Shown here piece by piece: positions 7,762-17,448 of a stretch of 33,499 nucleotides of DNA (position 1 is its first letter; each line of letters opens with the position of its first letter). This DNA comes from Micromonospora qiuiae (GTDB taxonomy: Bacteria; Actinomycetota; Actinomycetes; Mycobacteriales; Micromonosporaceae). The stretch lies in contig NZ_BOPC01000035.1 of the NCBI RefSeq assembly GCF_016863555.1, forward strand, positions 1-33,499, read 5' to 3'. The notes beneath the pieces are model-generated. The model saw nothing but the letters and a program-made list of their open reading frames with translations, was not told the DNA's origin and searched no databases. A program made the translations under genes and the position numbers.

Positions 7762-8565
7762 TCAGTCGGCCGGCTTGTCGGTGACGAAGATGGCGGTGCC
7801 GGGGAAGAGCCGCCCGCGCAGCGGGCTCCACTGCCCCCAGATTCCCTCGTGTCCCTCGGGCCACTCCGGTTCCACCAGGTCCACCAGCCGGAACCCGGCG
7901 CCGACCAACTCGCGGACCCGGTCGCCGAGGGTGCGGTGCTGCTCGACGTAGCTGGCCACGCCGTGCTCGTCCTGCTCCACGTACGGCCGGGTGTCGAAGT
8001 ACGAGTGCACGGCTACCAGCCCGGCCTCGCCCGGGTCGTCGAGGAAGATCCAGCGCATCGGGTGGGTGACCGAGAAGACCCAGCGACCGCCGGGGCGCAG
8101 CACCCGGTGCACCTCGCGCATCAACGCCGCCGAGTCGTCGACGAACGGCACCGCCCCGAACGCCGTGCAGGCGATGTCGAAGCTCGCGTCGCCGAACGGC
8201 AGCGCCAGCGCGTCGGCCTGGGCCAGCGGCACGCGTACGCCGGTGCGCTCGGCGGCCTGGACGGCGTGGCGCAACATGCCGGCGGACAGGTCCACGGCGA
8301 CCGGCCGGGCGCCCTGGGTGGCCAGCCAGCGGGCACAGGCCGCCGCCCCGCAGCCGACCTCCAGCACCCGGCGTCCGGCCACCTCGCCGAGCAGCCGGGC
8401 GTCGGCTTCGCGCAGCCCCTCCGGGCACCAGACGAAGTCCACGTCGCCCAGGAAGTCCCCGTGTTCGGCCTGGTACGCGTCGGCGTCAGCGTCCCACCAG
8501 TGGCGGTTGGCGCGGCGCGCCTCGACGTCACTGACCCGGCGCCGGGTCACCCGGTTGTCGTCCAC
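7762..8565 (-). CDS. Class I SAM-dependent methyltransferase
   Basis: 267 aa from GTG 8565. The Rossmann-type SAM site is clear: VLEVGCGAAACARWLA (motif I), PVAVDLSAGMLRHA (motif II), VPLAQADALALPFGDASFD (motif III region) and EVHRVLRPGGRWVFSV. The N-terminal ANRHWWDADADAYQAEHGDFLG is common in actinobacterial Methyltransf_11 proteins of unknown substrate. The gene is divergent from rpsA. The start is supported by a TAGCGT -10 box 6 nt upstream. Confidence 0.92.
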   Translation of the reverse strand: MDDNRVTRRRVSDVEARRANRHWWDADADAYQAEHGDFLGDVDFVWCPEGLREADARLLGEVAGRRVLEVGCGAAACARWLATQGARPVAVDLSAGMLRHAVQAAERTGVRVPLAQADALALPFGDASFDIACTAFGAVPFVDDSAALMREVHRVLRPGGRWVFSVTHPMRWIFLDDPGEAGLVAVHSYFDTRPYVEQDEHGVASYVEQHRTLGDRVRELVGAGFRLVDLVEPEWPEGHEGIWGQWSPLRGRLFPGTAIFVTDKPAD

Positions 8566-8571
8566 CAGTTC

Positions 8572-8577
8572 ACGCTA
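8572..8577 (-). promoter_or_regulatory. -10 box of the methyltransferase gene, probably leaderless
   Basis: TAGCGT on the reverse strand lies 6 nt before GTG 8565. It is a close match to TAnnnT, and no ribosome-binding site is seen between it and the start. Confidence 0.5.
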
Positions 8578-8713
8578 GGCCCCGCCGCGGACGGTCACGA
8601 CGCCGGGCCGGCGTTCACGGCGGGTCGGGTGGCGGTCCGGCGCCCGGGGGTAGGGCCCTCTGGTCGAAATCTCCGCTTTCGCGGCTGGTGCGGCGATCAG
8701 GAGCCGGGAGGGC

Positions 8714-8744
8714 TTGCACGCTGTGGTAATGCAACGGGTAGGGT
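8714..8744 (+). promoter_or_regulatory. Promoter of rpsA
   Basis: TTGCAC (8714-8719) and TAGGGT (8739-8744) are separated by 19 bp. The -10 box is a strong actinomycete type; the spacer is slightly long. Transcription from near 8750 would give rpsA a leader of about 170 nt. The remaining part of the 8566-8922 gap holds only the methyltransferase -10 box and a small ORF. Confidence 0.5.
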
Positions 8745-8749
8745 AGACG

Positions 8750-8893
8750 ATGCGCTCGCGGATCGTGTGCCTCGGCAGGGAGCAGGTGCGCGGTCGACGG
8801 AGTCACATCAAGATCTCGTTCAGCGATTTCCGGGTGGGCCCGCCGACGGATCCGTTGGCGCGCACAGGTCACCGCGACACCAACCTGCTGTGA
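8750..8893 (+). CDS. Possible 47-aa small ORF upstream of rpsA
   Basis: ATG 8750 opens 47 codons (start MRSRIVCLGREQ, end GHRDTNLL) to TGA 8891-8893, 29 nt before rpsA. The ATG lies 5 nt after the TAGGGT box, so it could be translated from the very 5' end of the rpsA mRNA. Most codons end in G or C (about 39 of 46), which is above the local background but below that of the certain genes. The product is basic and matches no family known to me. It may be a real small protein, a regulatory leader ORF, or chance. Confidence 0.3.
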   Translation: MRSRIVCLGREQVRGRRSHIKISFSDFRVGPPTDPLARTGHRDTNLL

Positions 8894-8922
8894 CACACCA
8901 TCCGACCGGAGCAACCGCCCAC

Positions 8923-10410
8923 ATGACGAGCAGCATCGAGGCCCCCTCGAGCGCCAACAAGGTCACCGTCGACGACCTCGGCTCCGAGGAGGCTTTCCTC
9001 GCCGCGATCGACGAGACCATCAAGTACTTCAACGACGGCGACATTGTCGAAGGCACCGTCGTCAAGGTCGACCGGGACGAGGTCCTGCTCGACATCGGCT
9101 ACAAGACCGAGGGTGTCATCCCCTCTCGGGAGTTGTCGATCAAGCACGACGTGGATCCGGCAGAGGTCGTCTCGGTCGGTGACCACATCGAGGCCCTGGT
9201 CCTCCAGAAGGAGGACAAGGAGGGTCGGCTGATCCTCTCCAAGAAGCGGGCGCAGTACGAGCGGGCCTGGGGCACGATCGAGAAGATCAAGGACGAGGAC
9301 GGCGTCGTCCGCGGCTCGGTCATCGAGGTGGTCAAGGGTGGCCTCATCCTCGACATCGGGCTGCGCGGCTTCCTGCCCGCCTCCCTGGTCGAGATGCGGC
9401 GGGTGCGCGACCTGCAGCCGTACGTGGGCCGCGAGCTCGAAGCCAAGATCATCGAGCTGGACAAGAACCGCAACAACGTGGTGCTGTCCCGCCGGGCGTG
9501 GCTGGAGCAGACGCAGTCCGAGGTGCGCACCGAGTTCCTCAACAAGCTCCAGAAGGGGCAGGTCCGCAAGGGCGTCGTCTCCTCGATCGTCAACTTCGGC
9601 GCGTTCGTCGACCTCGGCGGCGTGGACGGCCTGGTGCACGTCTCCGAGCTGTCCTGGAAGCACATCGACCACCCGTCCGAGGTCGTCGAGGTGGGCCAGG
9701 AGGTCGAGGTCGAGGTCCTGGACGTCGACCTCGACCGCGAGCGGGTCTCGCTGTCGCTGAAGGCGACGCAGGAGGACCCGTGGCGGCAGTTCGCCCGCAC
9801 CCACGCGATCCAGCAGATCGTGCCGGGTAAGGTCACCAAGCTGGTGCCGTTCGGTGCCTTCGTCCGGGTGGACGACGGCATCGAGGGCCTGGTCCACATC
9901 TCCGAGCTGGCCGAGCGCCACGTGGAGATCCCGGAGCAGGTCGTCCAGGTCGGCTCCGAGGTCATGGTCAAGGTCATCGACATCGACCTGGAGCGCCGCC
10001 GGATCTCGCTGTCGCTCAAGCAGGCCAACGAGGGCTTCGTCGAGGGCGAGGAGCACTTCGACCCGACCCTCTACGGCATGGCCGCGACCTACGACGCCGA
10101 GGGCAACTACATCTACCCTGAGGGCTTCGACCCGGAGACGGGCGAGTGGCTCGAGGGGTACGAGAAGCAGCGCGAGGCGTGGGAGCAGCAGTACGCCGAG
10201 GCGCGGCAGCGCTGGGAGGCGCACCAGAAGCAGGTGCAGACCTCCCGGGCCGCCGAGGCCGAGGCCGCTGCCAACCCGCAGCCCGCCGCCACCGGCACCA
10301 CCACCACGACCAGCGCGGCCCCGAGCCGCCAGGCCGAGGAGCCCTCGGGCACGCTGGCCACCGACGAGGCGCTCGCCGCGCTGCGGGAGAAGCTCGCCGG
10401 CGGCAAGTGA
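8923..10410 (+). CDS. rpsA: 30S ribosomal protein S1
   Basis: 495 aa, in line with the four-domain actinobacterial S1. Four S1 RNA-binding repeats can be seen: GDIVEGTVVKVDRDEVLLDIGYKTEG (about 35-105), VVRGSVIEVVKGGLILDIGLRGFLP (about 120-190), VRKGVVSSIVNFGAFVDLGG (about 207-280) and VPGKVTKLVPFGAFVRVDDG (about 293-365). The C-terminal tail is acidic and then Ala/Thr/Pro-rich. S1 helps bind structured and leadered mRNA to the 30S subunit. ATG 8923 follows a GGAG about 11 nt upstream. A strong terminator follows the gene. Confidence 0.97.
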   Translation: MTSSIEAPSSANKVTVDDLGSEEAFLAAIDETIKYFNDGDIVEGTVVKVDRDEVLLDIGYKTEGVIPSRELSIKHDVDPAEVVSVGDHIEALVLQKEDKEGRLILSKKRAQYERAWGTIEKIKDEDGVVRGSVIEVVKGGLILDIGLRGFLPASLVEMRRVRDLQPYVGRELEAKIIELDKNRNNVVLSRRAWLEQTQSEVRTEFLNKLQKGQVRKGVVSSIVNFGAFVDLGGVDGLVHVSELSWKHIDHPSEVVEVGQEVEVEVLDVDLDRERVSLSLKATQEDPWRQFARTHAIQQIVPGKVTKLVPFGAFVRVDDGIEGLVHISELAERHVEIPEQVVQVGSEVMVKVIDIDLERRRISLSLKQANEGFVEGEEHFDPTLYGMAATYDAEGNYIYPEGFDPETGEWLEGYEKQREAWEQQYAEARQRWEAHQKQVQTSRAAEAEAAANPQPAATGTTTTTSAAPSRQAEEPSGTLATDEALAALREKLAGGK

Positions 10411-10471
10411 CCCTGCGACAACTCCAGTTCGGCACATCCGCCGCGCCGCAACCCGGCGCTGTCGGCTGACG

Positions 10472-10518
10472 AAGGGCCCCGCCCCGACCCGGTCCCCCGG
10501 GCCTCGGCGGGGCCCTTT
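10472..10518 (+). terminator. Rho-independent terminator after rpsA
   Basis: A 12-bp perfect stem AAGGGCCCCGCC (10472-10483) / GGCGGGGCCCTT (10506-10517) with a 22-nt loop and TTT at its end. It starts 61 nt after the rpsA stop. Confidence 0.8.
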
Positions 10519-10556
10519 GCCGTTCCCGTCCCTTTCCCGGTCACTTTGGAGATCAA

Positions 10557-10606
10557 CCGCCAACCCCATGATCAACGCGGGGTGGGTGGGGGAGCGGGGT
10601 TGGCGG
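10557..10606. repeat. Inverted repeat just upstream of coaE
   Basis: Arms CCGCCAACCCC (10557-10567) and GGGGTTGGCGG (10596-10606) match over 11 bp and flank a 28-nt loop. GATCAAC occurs at 10551 and again at 10570. It ends 28 nt before the coaE GTG, so it could shield or regulate that start. Confidence 0.6.
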
Positions 10607-10634
10607 GGGTGGGATGATCGGGTTGACTGGTGCC

Positions 10635-11816
10635 GTGCTGAGGGTGGGGCTGACCGGCGGAATCGGTTCGGGCAAGAGCGCCGTGGCGCGGCGACTGGTG
10701 GAGCGCGGCGCAGTGCTTGTCGACGCCGACCAGGTGGCGCGGGAAGTGGTCGCGCCGGGCACCGAAGGGCTGGCCGAGGTGGTGGCCGCCTTCTCCGACC
10801 GGGTACTCGACGCCGACGGCGCCCTCGACCGGGCCGCCCTCGCTGACCTGGTCTTCGCCGACGAGGCCGCGCGCCGTCGGCTGGAGGCCATCGTCCACAC
10901 CCGGGTACGGGCCCGTACCGCGGAACTGGTCGCCGCCGCACCGGCGGACGCAGTGCTGGTCAACGACGTACCGCTGCTGGTCGAGGTGGGGCTGGCGCCC
11001 ACGTACCACCTGGTGGTGGTGGTGCAGACGGCGGTGGCCACCCGGCTGGAGCGGCTGGCCCGCGACCGGGGGATGAGCCGCGCGGAGGCCGAGCGGCGAA
11101 TCGCCGCGCAGGCCGACGACGCGCGCCGCGCCGCAGCGGCGGATGTGCTGCTCACCAACGACGGCACCCTCGCGCAACTGCACGCGGCGGTCGACGCGCT
11201 CTGGCACGACCGGCTGGTCCCCTTCGAGGAGAACGTGCGGCACCGGCGGGCGGTCGGCACGGGCCGGGTGACGCTGACCGAGCCGGACCCGACCTGGCCG
11301 CAGCAGTACGCCCGGATCGCCGCCCGGATCCGGCACGCGATCGCCCCCGCCGACCTGCGGATCGACCACATCGGTTCGACCGCGATGGCCGGCCTGCCCG
11401 CCAAGGACGTCATCGACATCCAGCTCAGCGTGCCGTCGCTGGCCGAGGCCGACGGGCCACTGGCCGGGCGCCTCGCCGAGGCCGGCTTTCCCCGGCTGCC
11501 GGGCGACTGGTGGGACAGCCCGCGACCGGCCGGCAGCGGCCGGTGGGAGAAGCGGTTGCACGGTAGCGCCGACCCGGCCCGTCCCGTTCACCTGCACCTG
11601 CGGGTGACCGGCTCACCCGGCTGGCGGTACGCGTTGCTGATGCGCGACCACCTGCGGGCGGATCCCGACCGGCGGGCGGCCTACCTGATGCTCAAGCGGG
11701 AGTTGGCGGCCGCCGCGCCGGACAACGGCGCGTACGCCACCGCGAAGGACCCGTGGTTCGACGAGGAGCACCTGCGGGCGGAGGAGTGGGCGGCCGGGAC
11801 GGGCTGGCGTCCCTGA
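10635..11816 (+). CDS. coaE: Dephospho-CoA kinase fused to a GrpB domain
   Basis: 393 aa from GTG 10635, where the family start LRVGLTGGIGSGKS begins; ATG 10614 would add seven residues. Residues 1-195 are CoaE: P-loop GGIGSGKS, VDADQVAREV, PLLVEVGL and the RLERLARDRGMSRAEAERRI lid. It phosphorylates dephospho-CoA in the last step of coenzyme A synthesis. Residues 205-385 are a GrpB/UPF0157 nucleotidyltransferase-like domain: DPTWPQQYARIAARI, RIDHIGSTAMAGLPAKDVIDIQ, HLHLRV and LLMRDHLRADPDRRAAY. This fusion is known in actinobacteria; the job of the second domain is not settled. Confidence 0.95.
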   Translation: MLRVGLTGGIGSGKSAVARRLVERGAVLVDADQVAREVVAPGTEGLAEVVAAFSDRVLDADGALDRAALADLVFADEAARRRLEAIVHTRVRARTAELVAAAPADAVLVNDVPLLVEVGLAPTYHLVVVVQTAVATRLERLARDRGMSRAEAERRIAAQADDARRAAAADVLLTNDGTLAQLHAAVDALWHDRLVPFEENVRHRRAVGTGRVTLTEPDPTWPQQYARIAARIRHAIAPADLRIDHIGSTAMAGLPAKDVIDIQLSVPSLAEADGPLAGRLAEAGFPRLPGDWWDSPRPAGSGRWEKRLHGSADPARPVHLHLRVTGSPGWRYALLMRDHLRADPDRRAAYLMLKRELAAAAPDNGAYATAKDPWFDEEHLRAEEWAAGTGWRP

Positions 11817-11837
11817 GCCGCACGGACCCCCCAGCGC

Positions 11838-13550
11838 TCAGCGTGGTGCGGTCAGCCGGGGCACCCGGCCGGGGGTCAGGTCGAGCTGTGCCCAGGCGCC
11901 GCCCCGGGTCGGCAGTTCCAGCCGGCGCAGCAGGCCGTCACGCCCGACCCAGTAGCGCACCCGGTCCCTGGCCGTGCCAGCCTCCATGACGTCGACCACG
12001 CTGCCGGCGAGCTTGTCCCCGCGGATGCGTCGCACGCCGCCCGGTGGCCCGCTGCCGCGAGCGACCCGCAACGCGGCGTCCAAGAGCGGGGCCAGGGCTT
12101 CGCTGCGGTGCGGGCCGGTCCGCCAGCCGGCGCGCGGTGGCGGCAGTGGTGGGGAATCTTCGGCGTCGCCGGCCCGGTCCTGCTCGATCTGGGCCAGTCC
12201 GGTCCGGTCCCGGCGCAGCAGGGTTCGCCGGCCGTCCGCGTCGAGGTCGGTGACGCCGAGGTACACGCTGCCCGAGGTCCAGCTTAACCATCCCGCGCCG
12301 CGCAGGTTCGTGCCGATGGCGGCGGGAGCGGTCACCGTGATGGCGGCGCCGCCGGCGGCCCGCAGCCGGGCGGGCAGCCCACGCCAGCGCTCCCGCTCGG
12401 CGGCGGTGAGGGCGCGGGGCAGGCCGACCCGGCCGCCCAGCGCGTCGACCGGCCGCAGCGTGGGCCGGTCGGCGCGGTTCAGCTGCACCTGTACCGGTCC
12501 GATTCCGGGCAGGCTGGTCGCCAGCCGGTGCAGGCGCCCGGCCGGGTCCAGCCAGTAGCGCGTCGCCTCGTCGCCGGGTGGCCGCCCCCGGCCCGGCACC
12601 CCGCCGTCGTCCGGGCCGGCGCCCGGTGGTCGAATCACGCGGCCGTCGGGGCCGGCGCCCGGCAGCCGGGCGGCCAGGACGTCGACGGTCTCCCCGTTGA
12701 CCTGCTCCTGGCCCACCCAGCGGCCCGACAGCCCGTCGGTCGGGTCCGGGCGGTCGCTGGCGAGGGCGAAGACGAGGTTCAGCACGGGGTCGAGCCGCCG
12801 GTCGGTGGGCAGTCGCCAGCCGTCGCTCGGTGGGACCAACGGTGGCATGGCGGGCGCCGGCACCGCCGCCGGATCGGGGCGGAGCACCAGCACGGTGGGG
12901 GTGGCCTGGACCAGACCGCGCAGCTGGCCGGCACCGGGCCCGGTCACGTCCAGGTAGACCAGCTGCCGGGCCCAGTCGACCCAGCCGAGCAGGTCGGTGC
13001 GGGCACTTGCGTCGCCGACCATGACACGCAACCCGGCGCGCAGCTCCCGGTAGTTGGTGACCCGCATGGCGGCCAGCCGGTCCCGCTCGGCCCTCGTCAT
13101 CTCCCGGGCCGCCGGCTCGCCGGGTGCCCAGTTGACCAGCATGGCCACCAGCATGGTCGCCGACACCACCGCGGTCAGGGCGAGCCCGGCCAGGGCGAGG
13201 CGGCGTCGCCGGGCCGCTCGCCGCCGCGTCTCGCCGACCTCGTCGCGCGACCCGGCGAGCTCCTCGTCCTCCGCCGGGTCGCCTGCGATCGGGTCGAGCA
13301 GGCCGGCCGGCACCCGGGCGCGACGCAGCCCGGGTCGGCTGCCGGGCGGACCGGCCACCGCACCGGTGAGGCCGAGGTGCACGGGCGGGGTGGTGCCGGC
13401 GCGGTGCAGCCGGGTGCTGGCGCGATGTCGGCGTTCGGCGCGACCCACGGGAGGGCTCGACGGGCGGCCGGGCCGGGTGGGGCGTGCGGCCGGATCGCCC
13501 GCAGGATCGGTGCGATGGTTGCTGGGCGCCGGTCGTGAGGTGTTCTCCAC
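11838..13550 (-). CDS. Single-pass membrane protein with a duplicated extracytoplasmic domain
   Basis: About 570 aa from GTG 13550; GTG 13646 would add 32 Arg/Pro-rich residues and neither start has a clear ribosome site. A Pro/Arg-rich cytoplasmic part (1-110) is followed by RRRR and one membrane helix (about 115-140, [20 protein letters not shown]). The outer part holds two similar units. Each has an AERxR helix ([11 protein letters not shown] / [11 protein letters not shown]), a strand-rich segment with GW and VYL ([16 protein letters not shown] / [16 protein letters not shown]) and a closing YW element ([12 protein letters not shown] / [12 protein letters not shown]). No named family is recognised. 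It is convergent with coaE and divergent from uvrB. Confidence 0.75.
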   Translation of the reverse strand: MENTSRPAPSNHRTDPAGDPAARPTRPGRPSSPPVGRAERRHRASTRLHRAGTTPPVHLGLTGAVAGPPGSRPGLRRARVPAGLLDPIAGDPAEDEELAGSRDEVGETRRRAARRRRLALAGLALTAVVSATMLVAMLVNWAPGEPAAREMTRAERDRLAAMRVTNYRELRAGLRVMVGDASARTDLLGWVDWARQLVYLDVTGPGAGQLRGLVQATPTVLVLRPDPAAVPAPAMPPLVPPSDGWRLPTDRRLDPVLNLVFALASDRPDPTDGLSGRWVGQEQVNGETVDVLAARLPGAGPDGRVIRPPGAGPDDGGVPGRGRPPGDEATRYWLDPAGRLHRLATSLPGIGPVQVQLNRADRPTLRPVDALGGRVGLPRALTAAERERWRGLPARLRAAGGAAITVTAPAAIGTNLRGAGWLSWTSGSVYLGVTDLDADGRRTLLRRDRTGLAQIEQDRAGDAEDSPPLPPPRAGWRTGPHRSEALAPLLDAALRVARGSGPPGGVRRIRGDKLAGSVVDVMEAGTARDRVRYWVGRDGLLRRLELPTRGGAWAQLDLTPGRVPRLTAPR

Positions 13551-13820
13551 GGGAGGATGAACGGGCCGGACCCCGGTCGGGTGACGACGTGGCGGCGCTC
13601 GCGGCGGCCGGTCTGCGCATTCGGCGCGACCACGCCGGGTGCGCACACCGGAAGTGCCGGGTGCTGCGACCCTCGGTGCCGGCGCCGGGGCGGCCTGTGC
13701 GGCTCGCCGCCGGACCGGTCGGCCGCCGCGAGCGGCCTACGACAAAATCGTAGCCGGGTGAGAAGGACCATACAATGCGAATATCGAAGCCGATCAGATG
13801 CCGGGCGTAGTCGGCCCGGA

Positions 13821-13843
13821 CTGTCGGACCTGCGGCGTACCGT
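13821..13843 (+). promoter_or_regulatory. uvrB promoter with RecA-independent DNA-damage (PafBC-type) motif
   Basis: CTGTCGGAC (13821-13829), 8 bp, then TACCGT (13838-13843), then 7 nt and the uvrB ATG. The known mycobacterial RecA-independent damage promoter is tTGTCRGTG-N8-TAnnnT. The core TGTCRG, the 8-bp spacing and the TAnnnT box all match; the last two bases of the first block (AC instead of TG) do not. No LexA-type SOS box was found. Confidence 0.65.
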
Positions 13844-13850
13844 TGAGGTC

Positions 13851-15959
<2,109 letters not shown>

Positions 15960-16070
15960 GCCTGGGCCGGTTCGCCACGTCCACTTTGCACGATAGGGCA
16001 TAGCTGAATGCGAGCATCCTATTGCGCTGGGTGATGGCCGTGCGTACTCTCCCTCCGTGGGGAGGCGGGA

Positions 16071-16919
16071 ATGCCGTTACCAACGAGTCCGGTCATTCGA
16101 CGCGCACGACTCGGCGCAGAGCTGCGCCAGCTCCGGCGACGGGAAGCGCTGACGCTGGAGCAGGTGTGCGACCGGCTCGGGTGGGCGTCGACCTCGAAAC
16201 TGTCCCGCATCGAGCTGGGGCAGAGCCGGCCGGACCTGGCCGACGTGCTCGATCTGCTCGACGTCTACCAGGTGCCCCCGCCCCAGCGGGACGCGCTGAT
16301 CATCATCGCCCGGGACGCGGCGATCAGCCGGGGCTGGTGGAAGTCGCTGGGGGAGATGGGCCAGCGACAGCGCACGTACGCCGAGTTGGAGGCCGGCGCG
16401 GCGAGCATCGTGGAGTACCAGCCGGCTCTCGTGCCCGGCCTGTTGCAGACTCCGGCGTACGCGCGCCAGCGCATCGCCGCCGGCCAGCTGATCGATCCGG
16501 CGGTGGACATCGAGGCCGACCTGCGCGCCCGCGCCGCGCGGCACGCGGTGCTGCGCCGGGTGGACCCGCCCCGCTACACCGCGCTGATCTCCGCGGCGGC
16601 CTGCGAGCCCCGTGGTGACCCCATCGAGGTCTGGCGTGAGCAGTTGCGGCACCTGCTCGACCTGGCCGACTTGCCGCACGTGACCATCCGGTTGCTGTTG
16701 GCCGGGCCGGGGCCGCTGCCGCTCACCCCGTTCTCCTGCTACTCCTTTCCCGATCCGGCGGATCCGCGGACGGTGATGCTGGAGGCGCTGACCACCGACG
16801 TGCGGCTGACCACTGTGACCGACGTCGAGCGGTACCAGCGGATCACCGACTACCTGCTGGAGGCGGCGCTACCGGCGGAGGAGACGGTGCGGGTGATGGC
16901 CCGCCGGCTGGACGAGTGA
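16071..16919 (+). CDS. Scr1-type helix-turn-helix regulator with DUF5753
   Basis: 282 aa. An XRE-type helix-turn-helix lies at residues 10-65 (RARLGAELRQLRRREALTLEQV, SKLSRIELGQSRPDL). DUF5753 follows at about 95-275, beginning YAELEAGAASIVEYQPALVPGLLQTPAYAR and including VLRRVDPPRYTALISAAAC. These regulators are abundant in streptomycetes and Micromonospora and are often paired with a small DUF397 protein; none is seen next door. A GGGGAGG run 7 nt upstream of the ATG supports the start. The target is unknown. Confidence 0.93.
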   Translation: MPLPTSPVIRRARLGAELRQLRRREALTLEQVCDRLGWASTSKLSRIELGQSRPDLADVLDLLDVYQVPPPQRDALIIIARDAAISRGWWKSLGEMGQRQRTYAELEAGAASIVEYQPALVPGLLQTPAYARQRIAAGQLIDPAVDIEADLRARAARHAVLRRVDPPRYTALISAAACEPRGDPIEVWREQLRHLLDLADLPHVTIRLLLAGPGPLPLTPFSCYSFPDPADPRTVMLEALTTDVRLTTVTDVERYQRITDYLLEAALPAEETVRVMARRLDE

Positions 16920-16927
16920 CGGCTTCC

Positions 16928-16979
16928 CGCGTCGCCCCGGGCCCGGCGCCCCCGTAGCCGTCGGGACCGGGTCGACGCG
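16928..16979. terminator. Inverted repeat between convergent genes, likely bidirectional terminator
   Basis: Arms CGCGTCGCCCCGG (16928-16940) and CCGGGTCGACGCG (16967-16979) pair over 12 of 13 positions around a 26-nt loop. It starts 9 nt after the regulator stop and ends 32 nt from the end of the reverse-strand monooxygenase gene. There is no T tract, which is common for actinomycete terminators. Confidence 0.5.
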
Positions 16980-17011
16980 AGGCGCAGGATAGAACGACGG
17001 TACGACAGGAT

Positions 17012-17305
17012 TCAGGCCGCTACGTCGATGAAGTGCTCGACCCGGGGTGGGGCGGCGAAGTGTGGACCGATCAGCTCACGCCACCGCGTGAACCGGTCGG
17101 AGGCCCGGAAGTTCTGCTCGTGCGCCTCGACCGAATCCCACTCCACCAGCAGGACGAATCGGGAGGGCGACTCGATGCCCCGGGTCATCCGCACCGATCG
17201 GCAGCCGGGTGTGCTGGCGAGCAGTTTGTGCCCCTCGGCGTACGCGGCGGCGAAGGCGTCCTCGTTGCCGGGGCGGATGTCGATGAGCGCGACCTCAAGT
17301 ACCAT
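17012..17305 (-). CDS. Antibiotic biosynthesis monooxygenase (ABM) domain protein
   Basis: 97-aa single ABM domain of the dimeric alpha+beta barrel type: VLEVALIDIRPGNEDAFAAAY, LLASTPGCRSVRMTRGIESP, FVLLVEWDSVEAH, FTRWRELIGPHFAAPPRVEHF. Family members act on quinones, heme or polyketides, but many have unknown substrates, and nothing nearby points to one. It lies alone between two forward-strand genes. Confidence 0.92.
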   Translation of the reverse strand: MVLEVALIDIRPGNEDAFAAAYAEGHKLLASTPGCRSVRMTRGIESPSRFVLLVEWDSVEAHEQNFRASDRFTRWRELIGPHFAAPPRVEHFIDVAA

Positions 17306-17395
17306 GCCGGTCAGCCTGCCATGGCGAGGAATGTCCCGCCGAGGCCGGGGTGCCCCTAGCCTCCTAGGAAGCCGAGTGGGGGTGAGCGGCCTGAC

Positions 17396-17419
17396 ACCGG
17401 CAGCGTACGGTGTGCCGGT
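17396..17419 (+). promoter_or_regulatory. Hairpin in the terC upstream region
   Basis: ACCGGCA (17396-17402) pairs with TGCCGGT (17413-17419) around a 10-nt loop. The alternative pair CACCG / CGGTG overlaps it. It ends 15 nt before the ribosome site. The known yybP-ykoY manganese riboswitch of some terC genes was looked for and not recognised. Confidence 0.35.
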
Positions 17420-17448
17420 TGCCGGGTGGCTGTCGGAGGAATGAGACT

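Noticed and set aside
7753..8922. In-frame extension of rpsA upstream across the methyltransferase gene
   Set aside because: It is antisense to the methyltransferase and S1 sequence begins only at ATG 8923.
13771..13776. TACAAT as the uvrB -10 box
   Set aside because: It is 75 nt upstream with no -35 partner; the TACCGT box with the damage motif is the better choice, though a second promoter is not excluded.
13557..13850. In-frame extension of uvrB upstream to 13557
   Set aside because: The 98 extra residues are not UvrB-like, and a promoter motif and family start are at 13851.
13741..13850. LexA SOS box upstream of uvrB
   Set aside because: No TCGAAC-N4-GTTCGA-like sequence was found.
17306..17448. 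yybP-ykoY manganese riboswitch upstream of terC
   Set aside because: The conserved core could not be recognised; only simple hairpins are visible.
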